DNA of 64,000 nucleotides from Syntrophus sp034006265 (GTDB taxonomy: Bacteria > Desulfobacterota > Syntrophia > Syntrophales > Syntrophaceae), in contig JAVETB010000003.1 in the NCBI GenBank assembly GCA_034006265.1, forward strand, positions 15,242 through 79,241, given 5' to 3'. Positions 24,670 through 33,112 of the stretch are shown piece by piece (the first letter of the stretch is position 1; every line of letters starts with the position of its first letter). The translations under genes were made by a program, and so were the position numbers. Under the pieces are notes generated by a model, which worked only from the letters and a program-made list of their open reading frames with translations, was not told the origin of the DNA and searched no databases.

Positions 24670-25707
24670 TCAGAAGACATGAACAGCCGAGGCCTTAAAG
24701 GAAATGTGCACGACCGCGCCGATATCCAGAGCCAGATCAATGGCCGCTCCCTTGGTGACGAGCGACTTGAAGACTACGGCCCGAACACGGATGTGAACCT
24801 CGTAAAGAAAGCCCTGATCGATCATTCCGCAGATCACGCCGGAAAAAGCGTTGCGGATGCTTGATTCGAACGGTTGAAGACTGATCACGATATCTTCCGG
24901 CCTGACGGCGATGTAGCCTGTGGGATGATGGTGCGGCTGAGGCACCTCGATGGTGAGACTGTCCACACAGGCCCGGTTGCCGTTGAATTGAGCTGAAAAG
25001 ACGTTCTTCATTCCTACGAAAGACGCCACAAAGGTGGACGCAGGCTTCGAAAAAAGATCACGGATCGATCCGGTCTGGGCAATGGTCCCCTCGCACATGA
25101 TGGCTGCCTTGGTGGCAAGAGTCAGGGCTTCGGAAAAGTCATGGGTCACCATGAAAAAGGTGATGCGGGAGCTTCGGTTTATCTTCTTGAGCAGCAGACG
25201 GATTTCCTCCCTGAAATTTTGATCCAGCGCCGAAAGAGGCTCGTCAAGAAGAATGATCCCGGGCTCCACCATAAGAGCCCGCGCCAGTGCCACCCGCTGA
25301 AGCTCCCCGCCGCTCAGGGTTTCCGGGTAACGCTTCAGCAGGTGACCGATGCCGAGATCGTCCACCAACCGCCCAAAACGCTTCTGTGCTGTTTCTTTTT
25401 CAAGGCGGTGATAGCGCAGACCGTATTTGATGTTCCGGACAATCGTCAGGTGGGGGAACAGGGCGTAATCCTGGTACATGATGCCGATGCCCCGCTCTTC
25501 CGGCGGCATTCGGGTGACATCGCGGCCGCCGATGAAGATGTTTCCCCCGAGAACGGGGACCAGTCCGGCAACAGCCTCAAGGAGCACGGTCTTCCCGGCA
25601 CCGGTTGGACCCATGAGCACGAAGAAATCTCCCGGATCAATGGAAAGGCTGATGTCCCTGAGGCGGAATTCACCGAGATGGACGTTGAGGTTCCTGATAT
25701 TGATCAT
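24670..25707 (-). CDS. wtpC: Tungstate/molybdate ABC transporter ATP-binding protein
   Basis: 345 residues from the ATG at 25707, with AAGG upstream. Walker A is GPTGAGKT, the signature is LSGGELQR, and Walker B is IILLDEPLSAL. The last 100 residues form the MOP/TOBE-like oxyanion domain usual for Mo/W importers. The start overlaps the permease stop by ATGA. It powers import by the permease at 25704. Tungstate is favoured over molybdate by the class of binding protein, but the sequence does not settle it. Confidence 0.88.
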   Translation of the reverse strand: MINIRNLNVHLGEFRLRDISLSIDPGDFFVLMGPTGAGKTVLLEAVAGLVPVLGGNIFIGGRDVTRMPPEERGIGIMYQDYALFPHLTIVRNIKYGLRYHRLEKETAQKRFGRLVDDLGIGHLLKRYPETLSGGELQRVALARALMVEPGIILLDEPLSALDQNFREEIRLLLKKINRSSRITFFMVTHDFSEALTLATKAAIMCEGTIAQTGSIRDLFSKPASTFVASFVGMKNVFSAQFNGNRACVDSLTIEVPQPHHHPTGYIAVRPEDIVISLQPFESSIRNAFSGVICGMIDQGFLYEVHIRVRAVVFKSLVTKGAAIDLALDIGAVVHISFKASAVHVF

Positions 25708-26489
25708 GATGCCTTGTTCTGCGGAAGAGCGAGAAGCCTGAGAGCAAGAAAGAGCGACAGGCATACAAGGACAAGCCAGACAGCTACAGGTTGAGAGTAC
25801 TGGAGCCCGTATCCTTCGTAGCGTTCATAAATAAGGACCGGCGCAATCATGGGATGATAGGCCACCACGACAACGGCCCCGAACTCGCTGATGGCACGGG
25901 CGCAGCACATGATCAAACCCACCAGAACGCTCCGCCACGCAAGGGGAAAGGTGACCCGGACAAAGGTGCTCCACATGGAGGCACCGAGGCTCCGGGAAAC
26001 GTTTTCAAGCCGTGGGGAAATGGCCTCAAAGCCGGCCTTGAGGGCGTTAATGTAAAAGGGCATGCCCACAAAGGTCAGCACGGTAATAATGCCTGTCGTA
26101 CTTCCCATGATCCGGATGCCGAACTCGTGCAGATACTGCCCCAGCCAGTGGTTCTTTCCGGCAACGCCCAGGATGGCGATGCCCACCACGGGATGGGGAA
26201 TCACGATTGGCAGGTCGATCACGCTCTCGATGAGATGCTTGCCCCGGAATCGCGTGCGTGCGAGAAGATAAGCCAGCGGGGTCCCGACCAGAAAGGAGAT
26301 CCCCGCGGCAGAGGCGGCCGTATAGATGCTCAGCCAGATGGATCGGATGACATTCCTGTCCTGAAGAGTTTCCCTGAGCATGGCTCCGGAGGGGGCCGTC
26401 AGCATTTCAACGAGCGGCAGGAGAATGAACGTCAGCACCATGATGCCGCATGAAAACGAGACCCAGAAGAACGACCCCTTCCTTCCCAT
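25704..26489 (-). CDS. wtpB: Tungstate/molybdate ABC transporter permease
   Basis: 261 residues with about six membrane spans. The cytoplasmic EAA-type loop is SRSLGASMWSTFVRVTFPLA. The protein resembles WtpB/ModB permeases. It begins 13 bp after the binding-protein stop and overlaps the ATPase by 4 bp, so the three genes form one operon in the order A-B-C. Confidence 0.9.
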   Translation of the reverse strand: MGRKGSFFWVSFSCGIMVLTFILLPLVEMLTAPSGAMLRETLQDRNVIRSIWLSIYTAASAAGISFLVGTPLAYLLARTRFRGKHLIESVIDLPIVIPHPVVGIAILGVAGKNHWLGQYLHEFGIRIMGSTTGIITVLTFVGMPFYINALKAGFEAISPRLENVSRSLGASMWSTFVRVTFPLAWRSVLVGLIMCCARAISEFGAVVVVAYHPMIAPVLIYERYEGYGLQYSQPVAVWLVLVCLSLFLALRLLALPQNKAS

Positions 26490-26502
26490 GACGGACGCCC
26501 TG

Positions 26503-27492
26503 TCAATCCTTGACCGTAACGTGTTTTTTCAGCTTTTCCGGCAGCAGGGATTTCATCTGTTCCGTCGGCACACGGCAGGGGATAAAGGGGGGCTGCCCCT
26601 GATCCTTCAGAATTTTCAAACCGCCTTTGGGATCAAGCAGGTAGTCAAGAAAGGCGACCGCCGCTTCCCTGTTCGGGGAATCCTTGGTCAAAGTAACCCC
26701 GTAAGTGACGGACTCCCCTTTCATGTCCATATATTCCCCGGGCTTTTTGCCGGTCACTTTCACCACGGCCTGAGAATAGAAGGGATCCTCCTTATAATTC
26801 CCCAGGTTGACCTTGTCGGGAAGCACAACGTATTTCAACCCATGCTGAACGGCAACGGAGAGATACTCCCACGCATAGTCCATGTTCCCGGTCTGAAGCA
26901 GGGACACCAGTTCGACCGACTTGGGCCGGATATTCTCCAGAGGCCGGTTTGCAAGAAGCCTGTCGTTCAGGCCCGGCTTCCGGTAATATTTCTCCGCCAG
27001 CTGGAGCACCATCAGGGCACGGTATCCGCAGGGGTCCAGATTCGGATCGGAGTGGCCCCAGACCACGCCTTTACGCTGCAGAATTTCATACCAGTTCCGG
27101 GCGTTCACCTGATCTGCATACCTGCTCTTGGCGGTGTAGCAGAGAACGAGCTGATTGGTGGCGAACCGGATGTTCCAGTCTGCAAATTTGGGGATCAGAA
27201 GCTTATCGATGACCTTGAAATCAGCTGATGCCATGATATCGCAGGGTTTGCTCAGATCGGTAACCTTCCGCGCCGCGGCCTGGCTTCCGCTGGCCTCGCG
27301 CTGAAGATCCACCCCGGGGTACTTCGCCTCGAATGCCTTTTCCATGGCCTCAAAGGGCATGGTCAGACTGCCGGCATGAAACATGACAACGGTCCCTTTC
27401 GGTTCGGCAAAGGCCCGGGGCAGCGATAGAAATGCGGCCATGCCTACGATGAAAAAAATGATGAATCCTCTCCCAACAAAAGATTTTCCCAT
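26503..27492 (-). CDS. wtpA: Tungstate/molybdate-binding periplasmic protein (WtpA family)
   Basis: 329 residues from ATG 27492, preceded by AGGAGG. A signal peptide covers about the first 29 residues (ends PRAFAEP). The mature part has VVMFHAGSLTMPFEAMEKAF and KVTDLSKPCDIMASADF, both typical of WtpA/ModA-like oxyanion binders. It captures tungstate or molybdate for WtpBC. Anaerobes of this kind often need W or Mo for formate dehydrogenase and related enzymes. A dyad 115-130 bp upstream may be the control site. Confidence 0.9.
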   Translation of the reverse strand: MGKSFVGRGFIIFFIVGMAAFLSLPRAFAEPKGTVVMFHAGSLTMPFEAMEKAFEAKYPGVDLQREASGSQAAARKVTDLSKPCDIMASADFKVIDKLLIPKFADWNIRFATNQLVLCYTAKSRYADQVNARNWYEILQRKGVVWGHSDPNLDPCGYRALMVLQLAEKYYRKPGLNDRLLANRPLENIRPKSVELVSLLQTGNMDYAWEYLSVAVQHGLKYVVLPDKVNLGNYKEDPFYSQAVVKVTGKKPGEYMDMKGESVTYGVTLTKDSPNREAAVAFLDYLLDPKGGLKILKDQGQPPFIPCRVPTEQMKSLLPEKLKKHVTVKD

Positions 27493-27605
27493 GATTATCT
27501 CCTCCTTGCGCAAAAATGTGACCGCTTCCCCGGCAGGGAATCGGCCGATTCAGTCCGGGGGTGATGCAAGCAGATCTTGAATTGGATAAGAGGGGAATCA
27601 TGAAG

Positions 27606-27623
27606 TATGCCACACATGGCATA
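27606..27623. promoter_or_regulatory. Operator-like dyad TATGCCA-CACA-TGGCATA upstream of wtpA
   Basis: A perfect 7+4+7 inverted repeat, extended by AA/TT beyond one mismatch. It lies about 115 bp before the wtpA start, in the 298-bp gap after the second mrp gene. It could be the site of an oxyanion-sensing regulator. It does not look like the E. coli ModE box. Confidence 0.5.
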
Positions 27624-27790
27624 TTTAAATTCCATCGAATAATCGGGTAGTTTCATAGCGTATCCGCTCAAAGGATCGGGAGTGGTTCAAAAATAGTCGC
27701 GATTATGCAACCGCTGTCCTTTCGAAAGGCCATGGAATCTCCCTGCAGGAAATCCGGGAGTCTTGGTCCGGATCGTCCGACAGCTTTTCT

Positions 27791-28834
27791 CTATCCGGTT
27801 GCAGCCACGATCCTGTCTGCAATGCCTTGGAAGACCCGGCCGGTTTCGGAATCGGGCGATGAGACCATCAGAGGCACGCCGGAGTCGCCGCTTCTTCCAA
27901 TGGCAAGATCGATGGGAATCTTACCCAGCAGGGGAAGTCCGAATTCCTCGCTTAATTTCTCTCCTCCTCCCTCGCCGAAAATCGCAATCGGTTTCCCGGA
28001 ATGTTCGGGCTGGAAATAGGACATGTTCTCCACCAGACCAACGATGACCATCCCGAATTTCCTGAACAGGTCAATGGACCTGCGGACATCGGCCAAGGCG
28101 ACTTCCTGAGGAGTCGTCACCATCAGAATGGCGGCATGAGGGATGGATTGCGCGATGGTAATGGAAGGATCTCCCGTTCCAGGGGGGAGATCCAAGACAA
28201 GATAGTCCAGGTCACCCCACATGACCTGCCCAAGCAATTGTTTGATGGCCTTGGAAACCAGTGGCCCCCTCCATATAACGGGTTGGCCTTTTGCTGTAAG
28301 CATGCCCAGCGACATAATCCTGAGGCCGAACTTTTCTGCTGGAAGAATCACCTCGTTTTCCTCTTCCGGCTGCACCCCCTCAAGCGCCAGCATAACGGGA
28401 ACGCTGGGCCCATAAACATCGGCATCGAGAAGCCCGACCCTCTGCCCCTTCCCGGCAAGTGCCAATGCGACATTGACGGCTATGGAGGTCTTTCCCACGC
28501 CACCTTTACCGCTTGCAACGGCCAGCACATGGCGGACCTTCTCCAGGCCGACCAGCGGATGCTTTGGGAACAGGGCTCCGAGCTCCTCCCGGCTCAACGT
28601 TGCCAGTCGGACATCCACCCCGGCGACTCCCGGCAGTTTCCCCAGCACACCCTTGATCTCCTCAATCATGGCGTCCTTCCTGGGGCATCTTGCCGTCGAA
28701 AGCGCCAGGGTCAGCTGCACCTGACCATTTTCCACATGAATATCGCGAATCATCCCCAGATCGAGCAGGCTTTTTTTCAACTCCGGATCCAGAACAGACT
28801 TGACAGCCTCTCTGATTTTGAACTCGTCTATCAT
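27791..28834 (-). CDS. mrp: Mrp/ApbC-type ATPase with DUF59 domain, lacking CPxC
   Basis: 347 residues. The N-terminal DUF59 domain spans about 1-80 with C50 in STARCPRKD. Walker A is GKGGVGKTS (109-117). The C-terminal region, where typical ApbC has CPxC, reads FQPEHSGKP and has no cysteine. Such proteins normally bridge a [4Fe-4S] cluster between two CPxC motifs, so this one may carry no such cluster or use C50. A GGTGGAG site precedes the ATG. It is the second Mrp in the window. The fold is clear; the activity is doubtful. Confidence 0.92.
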   Translation of the reverse strand: MIDEFKIREAVKSVLDPELKKSLLDLGMIRDIHVENGQVQLTLALSTARCPRKDAMIEEIKGVLGKLPGVAGVDVRLATLSREELGALFPKHPLVGLEKVRHVLAVASGKGGVGKTSIAVNVALALAGKGQRVGLLDADVYGPSVPVMLALEGVQPEEENEVILPAEKFGLRIMSLGMLTAKGQPVIWRGPLVSKAIKQLLGQVMWGDLDYLVLDLPPGTGDPSITIAQSIPHAAILMVTTPQEVALADVRRSIDLFRKFGMVIVGLVENMSYFQPEHSGKPIAIFGEGGGEKLSEEFGLPLLGKIPIDLAIGRSGDSGVPLMVSSPDSETGRVFQGIADRIVAATG

Positions 28835-29284
28835 GGTGACTCCACCTTTCCGTTTTTCCAGACATAAACATCATTTCCCCGACAGGGGCACAAAACATAC
28901 CAGAATGGGCACAAGCTTGCCATACGAATTCATGTGCGGCAATTTGGACCACCTGCGCAATCACGAGGGCTTTTCGGCAGTTGATATGCGCAAACATGCT
29001 ACCCTCAGGACGAGCTGATCGTCGCAATCATGCGAATATATCTCATGGCTGACTCGAACCCCTCTCCCGGGCAAAAGCGCCGTCCAGGTGCATGCCGGGA
29101 TGAAAAGCCGTCTAACGCGTTGCCTTCATCCGGTCCTGACGGCCTGCCGGGGCCACCCGTGATGGTTTTGCGGACGTCCCCTTGTTGAAATGGCACACTT
29201 CTCGAAGGATATGCGGACGCTGAAAGGATCGGGGCGTTTCTGTAGAAACGCGAGAAGGTCATGAAAACGGGAAAGGATGAAGAT
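28835..29284. other. Divergent intergenic region, 450 bp
   Basis: No gene seen. It separates the second mrp (minus) from a DUF6125-like gene (plus). A perfect TCGCA-ATCA-TGCGA dyad lies at 29022-29035, the same 5-4-5 form as the TTGCA sites in the ORP region but a different sequence. Confidence 0.5.
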
Positions 29285-30022
29285 ATGGAAGAAAACGCGG
29301 CAGCAGAACGGAAGGAAAAACTGATTCTGCAGATTGTCGACAGCCTGAGACTGACTCTCCTCCATTACGGATTATGGTTCAAAGAAGTTGAATATCAGCT
29401 TGGTTTGCATACCGCCATGGAACTGGATGAGGCAACCTGGCAGACCCTGTTTCCCATCGCCATGAAACGCATGGGACGCGTTCTCGGATTTGAAGCCGAT
29501 TCAAGGGGCATCCCGAAACAGCTGTTTGAAAAATCCGACGACGAGCTTCTGGAAATCCTTTCCGCCCTTTCGATCAACTGGCTGGCTGCCGATGGGGTCT
29601 GGTTTCAAAGCGTTGAAAAGACTTTCGATATTTTTACGGCCAAAAGATCCAACGACATCTGCTGGAGCCGCTTTTCCCCGCTTGAGGCCTTTCACATCAA
29701 AACGCTGATCGGTCTTCCGGAAAGAGGCGGCCTGGAAGCCCTGGAGGCGGCGCTGAAACATCGCCTCTATGCAAACATCAATGAGCACTCCTTCGAATGG
29801 CCGAATGAACGGACACTGATTTACAGGATGAACCGCTGCCGGGTTCAGGACATCCGGAACCGCAAGGGCCTGGAGGACTACCCCTGCAAGTCGGGAGGAA
29901 TCATCGAATACTCAACCTTTGCCCGGACGATAGACCCGGCTATTGTCACGCAGTGCGTCGCCTGTCCTCCAGATCCGCATCCAGGGGACTGGTTCTGCTC
30001 CTGGAAATTTATTCTCCCTTGA
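29285..30022 (+). CDS. Hypothetical protein, DUF6125 / ATC-hydrolase-like
   Basis: 245 residues from ATG 29285 (AAGGA 7 nt upstream; ATG 29261 is also in frame). The N-terminus (LHYGLWFKEVEYQLG) resembles DUF6125 proteins. The C-terminus has a set of cysteines (CRVQDIRN, YPCKSGG, CVACPPDP, WFCSW) that recalls the ATC-hydrolase-like family. It is soluble, with no signal. It ends by overlapping the tail of the convergent CDF-NifX gene by 14 bp. Family names are from memory; the function is unknown. Confidence 0.72.
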   Translation: MEENAAAERKEKLILQIVDSLRLTLLHYGLWFKEVEYQLGLHTAMELDEATWQTLFPIAMKRMGRVLGFEADSRGIPKQLFEKSDDELLEILSALSINWLAADGVWFQSVEKTFDIFTAKRSNDICWSRFSPLEAFHIKTLIGLPERGGLEALEAALKHRLYANINEHSFEWPNERTLIYRMNRCRVQDIRNRKGLEDYPCKSGGIIEYSTFARTIDPAIVTQCVACPPDPHPGDWFCSWKFILP

Positions 30023-31274
30023 TATTTGCGATAATTTCTTCAAGAGTTTCCGCATCGGTCCTCTGCGCGTCAACCCCGGCGTTGCTGAACACATAGCTTG
30101 GACCTTTGTGGGAAAAATCTTCGGACATGAACACCTGATCCACGTTCTGTTCGACAACCCACTCCGCCACCCGGATCCCTTTGGCCGTTCCGACGTCCTT
30201 ATGTGGATTTTCCACAATATCCTTCTGTTGAATAGCATGATCGGCGAGGCGAAGCGTCAGGATGGCAAAGAAGGGAGATTCTCCGAAATGACGGCTGACA
30301 GTCCCTTCAGGATCCGCCAGGGGAACGGCAAAACGGAGGTGGGAACGGGGACGAGGTTCATATGAAATCGTTACATGCTCCACATGGGGAATGGTCTCCC
30401 GGATGCTCCGTTCAAGAAAAAGGCTGATCTGGTGGGCTTTTTCAAGATCCCCCGTCCTCAGGATCACATTGGCCTGAAGAAAGCGGAAACGTCCCGCGTT
30501 TCTCCCTGAAAGCGATTCGACACTCACCACCATGGGATGGTTCCTCAGGATACTTCGGGCCGAATCAAGGGTTTCGAAATCCAGGGAAGCATCCAGCAGA
30601 ACCCTCATGCCGTCGGAAAGCAGCTGCCAGCAGGCATGGGCGATGAAGACCAGAACGGACCCGGCGGCGATCCGGTCCACGGAGAGCCCCCACAGAGAGA
30701 ACTGCCATCCGAAATAGTCCGGCAGGACGGAAACCAGCACAACCAGCGAAGACAGAACATCCACCTGTCGATGCCGACCTTCGGCAACCAGTGTCGGAGA
30801 CTCCGTCTGCCTGCCGATCCGCATGGCATACTGACCGAAGAAAAAGGTAACGGCCACACCCACCACGAGCAGGGCTACGACGCCCAGCGAAATCTTCGGC
30901 GGCAGAGCCTCTCGGGTGAACAGTTGTCGCGCGATTTCAACCCCGGCAAAAAAGATGGAAAGCGCAACAAAAACAGAGAGGAGATTTTCGATTTTGTACA
31001 GGCCCGAAGGAAAGGAAGGGGTCCTTCTTGTCGAAAGTTTCAACCCCCCGTAAAGAGCAAGGGAAGCAAAGGAATCGGTTGCGGAATCAATAGCTCCCGC
31101 TGTAACGGCAAGACTGTTTGAACAAAGCGCAAGCGCGCCTTTCATGACCGCCAGGCCGAGATTCAACAGAAAGGCATACAGGGCGACCCTGCCGATCAAT
31201 TTCGTCTCTGGATCGTCATGGACATCCGACCGGAGGGAAGGCAGAGTCCCACTGCCGACCGTGGGCTTTTTCAT
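30009..31274 (-). CDS. Cation diffusion facilitator fused to a C-terminal NifX domain
   Basis: 421 residues. Residues about 28-310 are a CDF transporter with six membrane spans. D63 and D67 (TM2), and H168 and D172 (TM5), fit the metal site; the usual cytoplasmic His loop is poor in His. Residues about 315-420 match the NifX/dinitrogenase cofactor domain (RFAVPLADPEGTVSRHFGESPFF, NVDQVFMSEDF). CDF proteins export Zn, Fe, Mn or similar ions; the NifX tail could sense or bind the metal or a cluster. ATG 31274 overlaps the radical SAM stop. The fusion is unusual but the frame is uninterrupted. Confidence 0.88.
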   Translation of the reverse strand: MKKPTVGSGTLPSLRSDVHDDPETKLIGRVALYAFLLNLGLAVMKGALALCSNSLAVTAGAIDSATDSFASLALYGGLKLSTRRTPSFPSGLYKIENLLSVFVALSIFFAGVEIARQLFTREALPPKISLGVVALLVVGVAVTFFFGQYAMRIGRQTESPTLVAEGRHRQVDVLSSLVVLVSVLPDYFGWQFSLWGLSVDRIAAGSVLVFIAHACWQLLSDGMRVLLDASLDFETLDSARSILRNHPMVVSVESLSGRNAGRFRFLQANVILRTGDLEKAHQISLFLERSIRETIPHVEHVTISYEPRPRSHLRFAVPLADPEGTVSRHFGESPFFAILTLRLADHAIQQKDIVENPHKDVGTAKGIRVAEWVVEQNVDQVFMSEDFSHKGPSYVFSNAGVDAQRTDAETLEEIIANIKGE

Positions 31275-32257
31275 GGATCCCCTTCTTCTTTTTCCATCTT
31301 CAGAGCCGATGGTGTACCCTTTACCATGTAGAAGTTCCGTCCGCCTGATACGGTGGAGGTCACCTTTCCAAGGTTCACCAGGACGTTCAGGCGCTTGAGA
31401 ACCTCTGTTACATGGATACCGAGACCGTCCGCGATGTCCTCGGAGGTACAGGGACGCCTGCGCAGCAGTGCCAGGACGTCCTCTTCCCTGCTCTCGGAAA
31501 AAACCGAAACGTCAAAATGATCCGGACCGTCCTCGCGGATGATCTCCACCATCCCGGGTAAGAGCTCTTTCGCGGAGAGCAGTTCTTCCAGGGACAGGGG
31601 AAAGGCAAATTCCTCCGAGGGCGGGCGGCAGACCGTATTGAGTTGAACACGTGCCGGCGCGATGCGCTTTACCAGGGCGGCGATCTTTTCGATATGGGAG
31701 GGCAGGCCGGTCACACCCTTCAACAACAGGACTTCCAGCCACACCTGCCCCGGGAACCGCCGGGTAAACTCGACGAGTCCGGTCACCACCTGCTCAAAGG
31801 AGAGGTCTCCGTGGGGCCGATTCACATACTTGAACAGTTTTTCATCCCCGGCATCCAACGAGGGGATGACAAGATCGGCCGCCATCAGCTCCTCCTGGAC
31901 CTCCTTCATCCACAGCAGGGAACCGTTGGTCAGAACGGCGACAGGTATATTCGTCATCCCCTTGATCGCACGGATCAAGTCTCCGATCCGGCTGTTCAAT
32001 GTAGGTTCTCCGGATCCTGAAAACGTAATATAATCCGGTAAGTCCCCCAACGCAAGTTTCCTCTTCACCTCGTTCAGAATTGCTTCGGCAGGAAGATACT
32101 CCAGCCTTTCAACCGTCTTGTTGGTGGTTCGGCCAATCTGGCAGTACACGCAATCAAAAGTACAGGCCTTAAAGGGAACCAGATCCACCCCCAGGGAGCG
32201 CCCCAGACGCCGCGACGGGACAGGTCCGTAAACATAACGAAAATCGTTTTTACTCAT
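31271..32257 (-). CDS. Radical SAM protein with C-terminal winged-helix-like region
   Basis: 328 residues. The cluster motif is ACTFDCVYC (CxxxCxxC), with a SAM-binding GSGEPTLN later. The last 60 residues look like a winged helix. It fits the COG0731-type group, not a named enzyme. A GGAGAG site precedes the ATG at 32257. It is coupled by ATGA overlaps to FmdB upstream and the CDF-NifX gene downstream. The substrate is unknown; a maturation role for a metal-related protein would fit the neighbours. Confidence 0.87.
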   Translation of the reverse strand: MSKNDFRYVYGPVPSRRLGRSLGVDLVPFKACTFDCVYCQIGRTTNKTVERLEYLPAEAILNEVKRKLALGDLPDYITFSGSGEPTLNSRIGDLIRAIKGMTNIPVAVLTNGSLLWMKEVQEELMAADLVIPSLDAGDEKLFKYVNRPHGDLSFEQVVTGLVEFTRRFPGQVWLEVLLLKGVTGLPSHIEKIAALVKRIAPARVQLNTVCRPPSEEFAFPLSLEELLSAKELLPGMVEIIREDGPDHFDVSVFSESREEDVLALLRRRPCTSEDIADGLGIHVTEVLKRLNVLVNLGKVTSTVSGGRNFYMVKGTPSALKMEKEEGDP

Positions 32258-32514
32258 AAATTCTCTCCACACGCTGTATTTCCGCAGCGTTCCTCACGAC
32301 CGCAGCAGGTTCTTCCCGTTCTTTCCAGAGAGCATCCCCCCTGCCTCCGTCTTCCCTGATTCGACACATTGAAGAGGAATCCCGTTCCCCCGCTGATCAA
32401 TCGTCGGACACTTCCCCGACACTTGGGACATTCCTCTACGGGGTCCGCCGAAATCGACTGTTGACGTTCAAATCTCAACCCGCAGATATCACATTCGTAT
32501 TCATAGGTCGGCAT
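32254..32514 (-). CDS. FmdB-family zinc-ribbon protein
   Basis: 86 residues. The N-terminal MPTYEYECDICGLRFE and ECPKC form the zinc ribbon of the FmdB family. The tail has five more cysteines (GGCSLERTGRTCC, ERCGNTACG). The family occurs beside formylmethanofuran and formamide genes but is mostly of unknown role. GGAGATATG precedes the start. It is coupled to the radical SAM gene. Confidence 0.88.
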   Translation of the reverse strand: MPTYEYECDICGLRFERQQSISADPVEECPKCRGSVRRLISGGTGFLFNVSNQGRRRQGGCSLERTGRTCCGREERCGNTACGENL

Positions 32515-32534
32515 GTTTTACATATCTCCTCTGC

Positions 32535-33086
32535 TCACTTGTTATAATCACGCTTTCCACGCTTCCTGGCTGTCTCCTCGTCTACCTCGTCCTGCCAGCC
32601 GTTGCGTGTGGTCTTAAAGAAGTCAAACTTGGCCGTGTAGGGTTTGATGTCCAGGAGAGGCGTCCCGTCCAGGATGTCCACTCCATCGAGATGAAGCACA
32701 TTTCCTTCACGGCGGATCAGTTCGACAATGCTCAACCCAATGGCGTTGGGACGACGAGGCGCCCGCGTTGAAAAAATACCCCGTATCAAATCCTGGAGAA
32801 AGGGCTTGATCAACAGCTGGGCCGTTTCCGCCCTGTGAAAATGGTAGATCAGGTAAAGGTGGGAAAACCCCTCCAGGTCGCTCAGACCATCCTCAAATTC
32901 CTGATATACTTTCACTTCTCCTTTGCATCCGCGGGCGTATACCGGCTGAATGGGTGTCTTTTCCGGGACAGTATGTTCACTGTGAATGACGCCGATGGGC
33001 CGGTAAATAACGGAAGTTTTCTCCACATTCGATTTGGCTAACTGTCCTATCTTTTGATTCCCCTCTCTCGAATTTATTTCTTTCAT
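32535..33086 (-). CDS. trmO: tRNA (N6-threonylcarbamoyl-A37)-methyltransferase TrmO
   Basis: 183 residues from ATG 33086, with GGAG 6 nt upstream. A GTG at 33116 would overlap the ZIP stop and is an alternative. The body (IGVIHSEHT, FSHLYLIYHFHRAE, STRAPRRPNAIGLS) matches the TrmO/YaeB family, which methylates t6A37 of tRNA-Thr using SAM. It starts soon after the ZIP gene. No break seen. Confidence 0.9.
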   Translation of the reverse strand: MKEINSREGNQKIGQLAKSNVEKTSVIYRPIGVIHSEHTVPEKTPIQPVYARGCKGEVKVYQEFEDGLSDLEGFSHLYLIYHFHRAETAQLLIKPFLQDLIRGIFSTRAPRRPNAIGLSIVELIRREGNVLHLDGVDILDGTPLLDIKPYTAKFDFFKTTRNGWQDEVDEETARKRGKRDYNK

Positions 33087-33112
33087 CCTTTGCTCCTTCA
33101 GTTTTCTTTTTT

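Noticed and set aside
28907..28922. TGGCAAGCTTGTGCCC (minus strand) as a sigma54 promoter of the second mrp
   Set aside because: The GG to GC spacing is 9, not the required 10.
29044..29065. A GGTTCGA-like T-loop on the minus strand
   Set aside because: No matching T-stem, acceptor or anticodon arm; not a tRNA.
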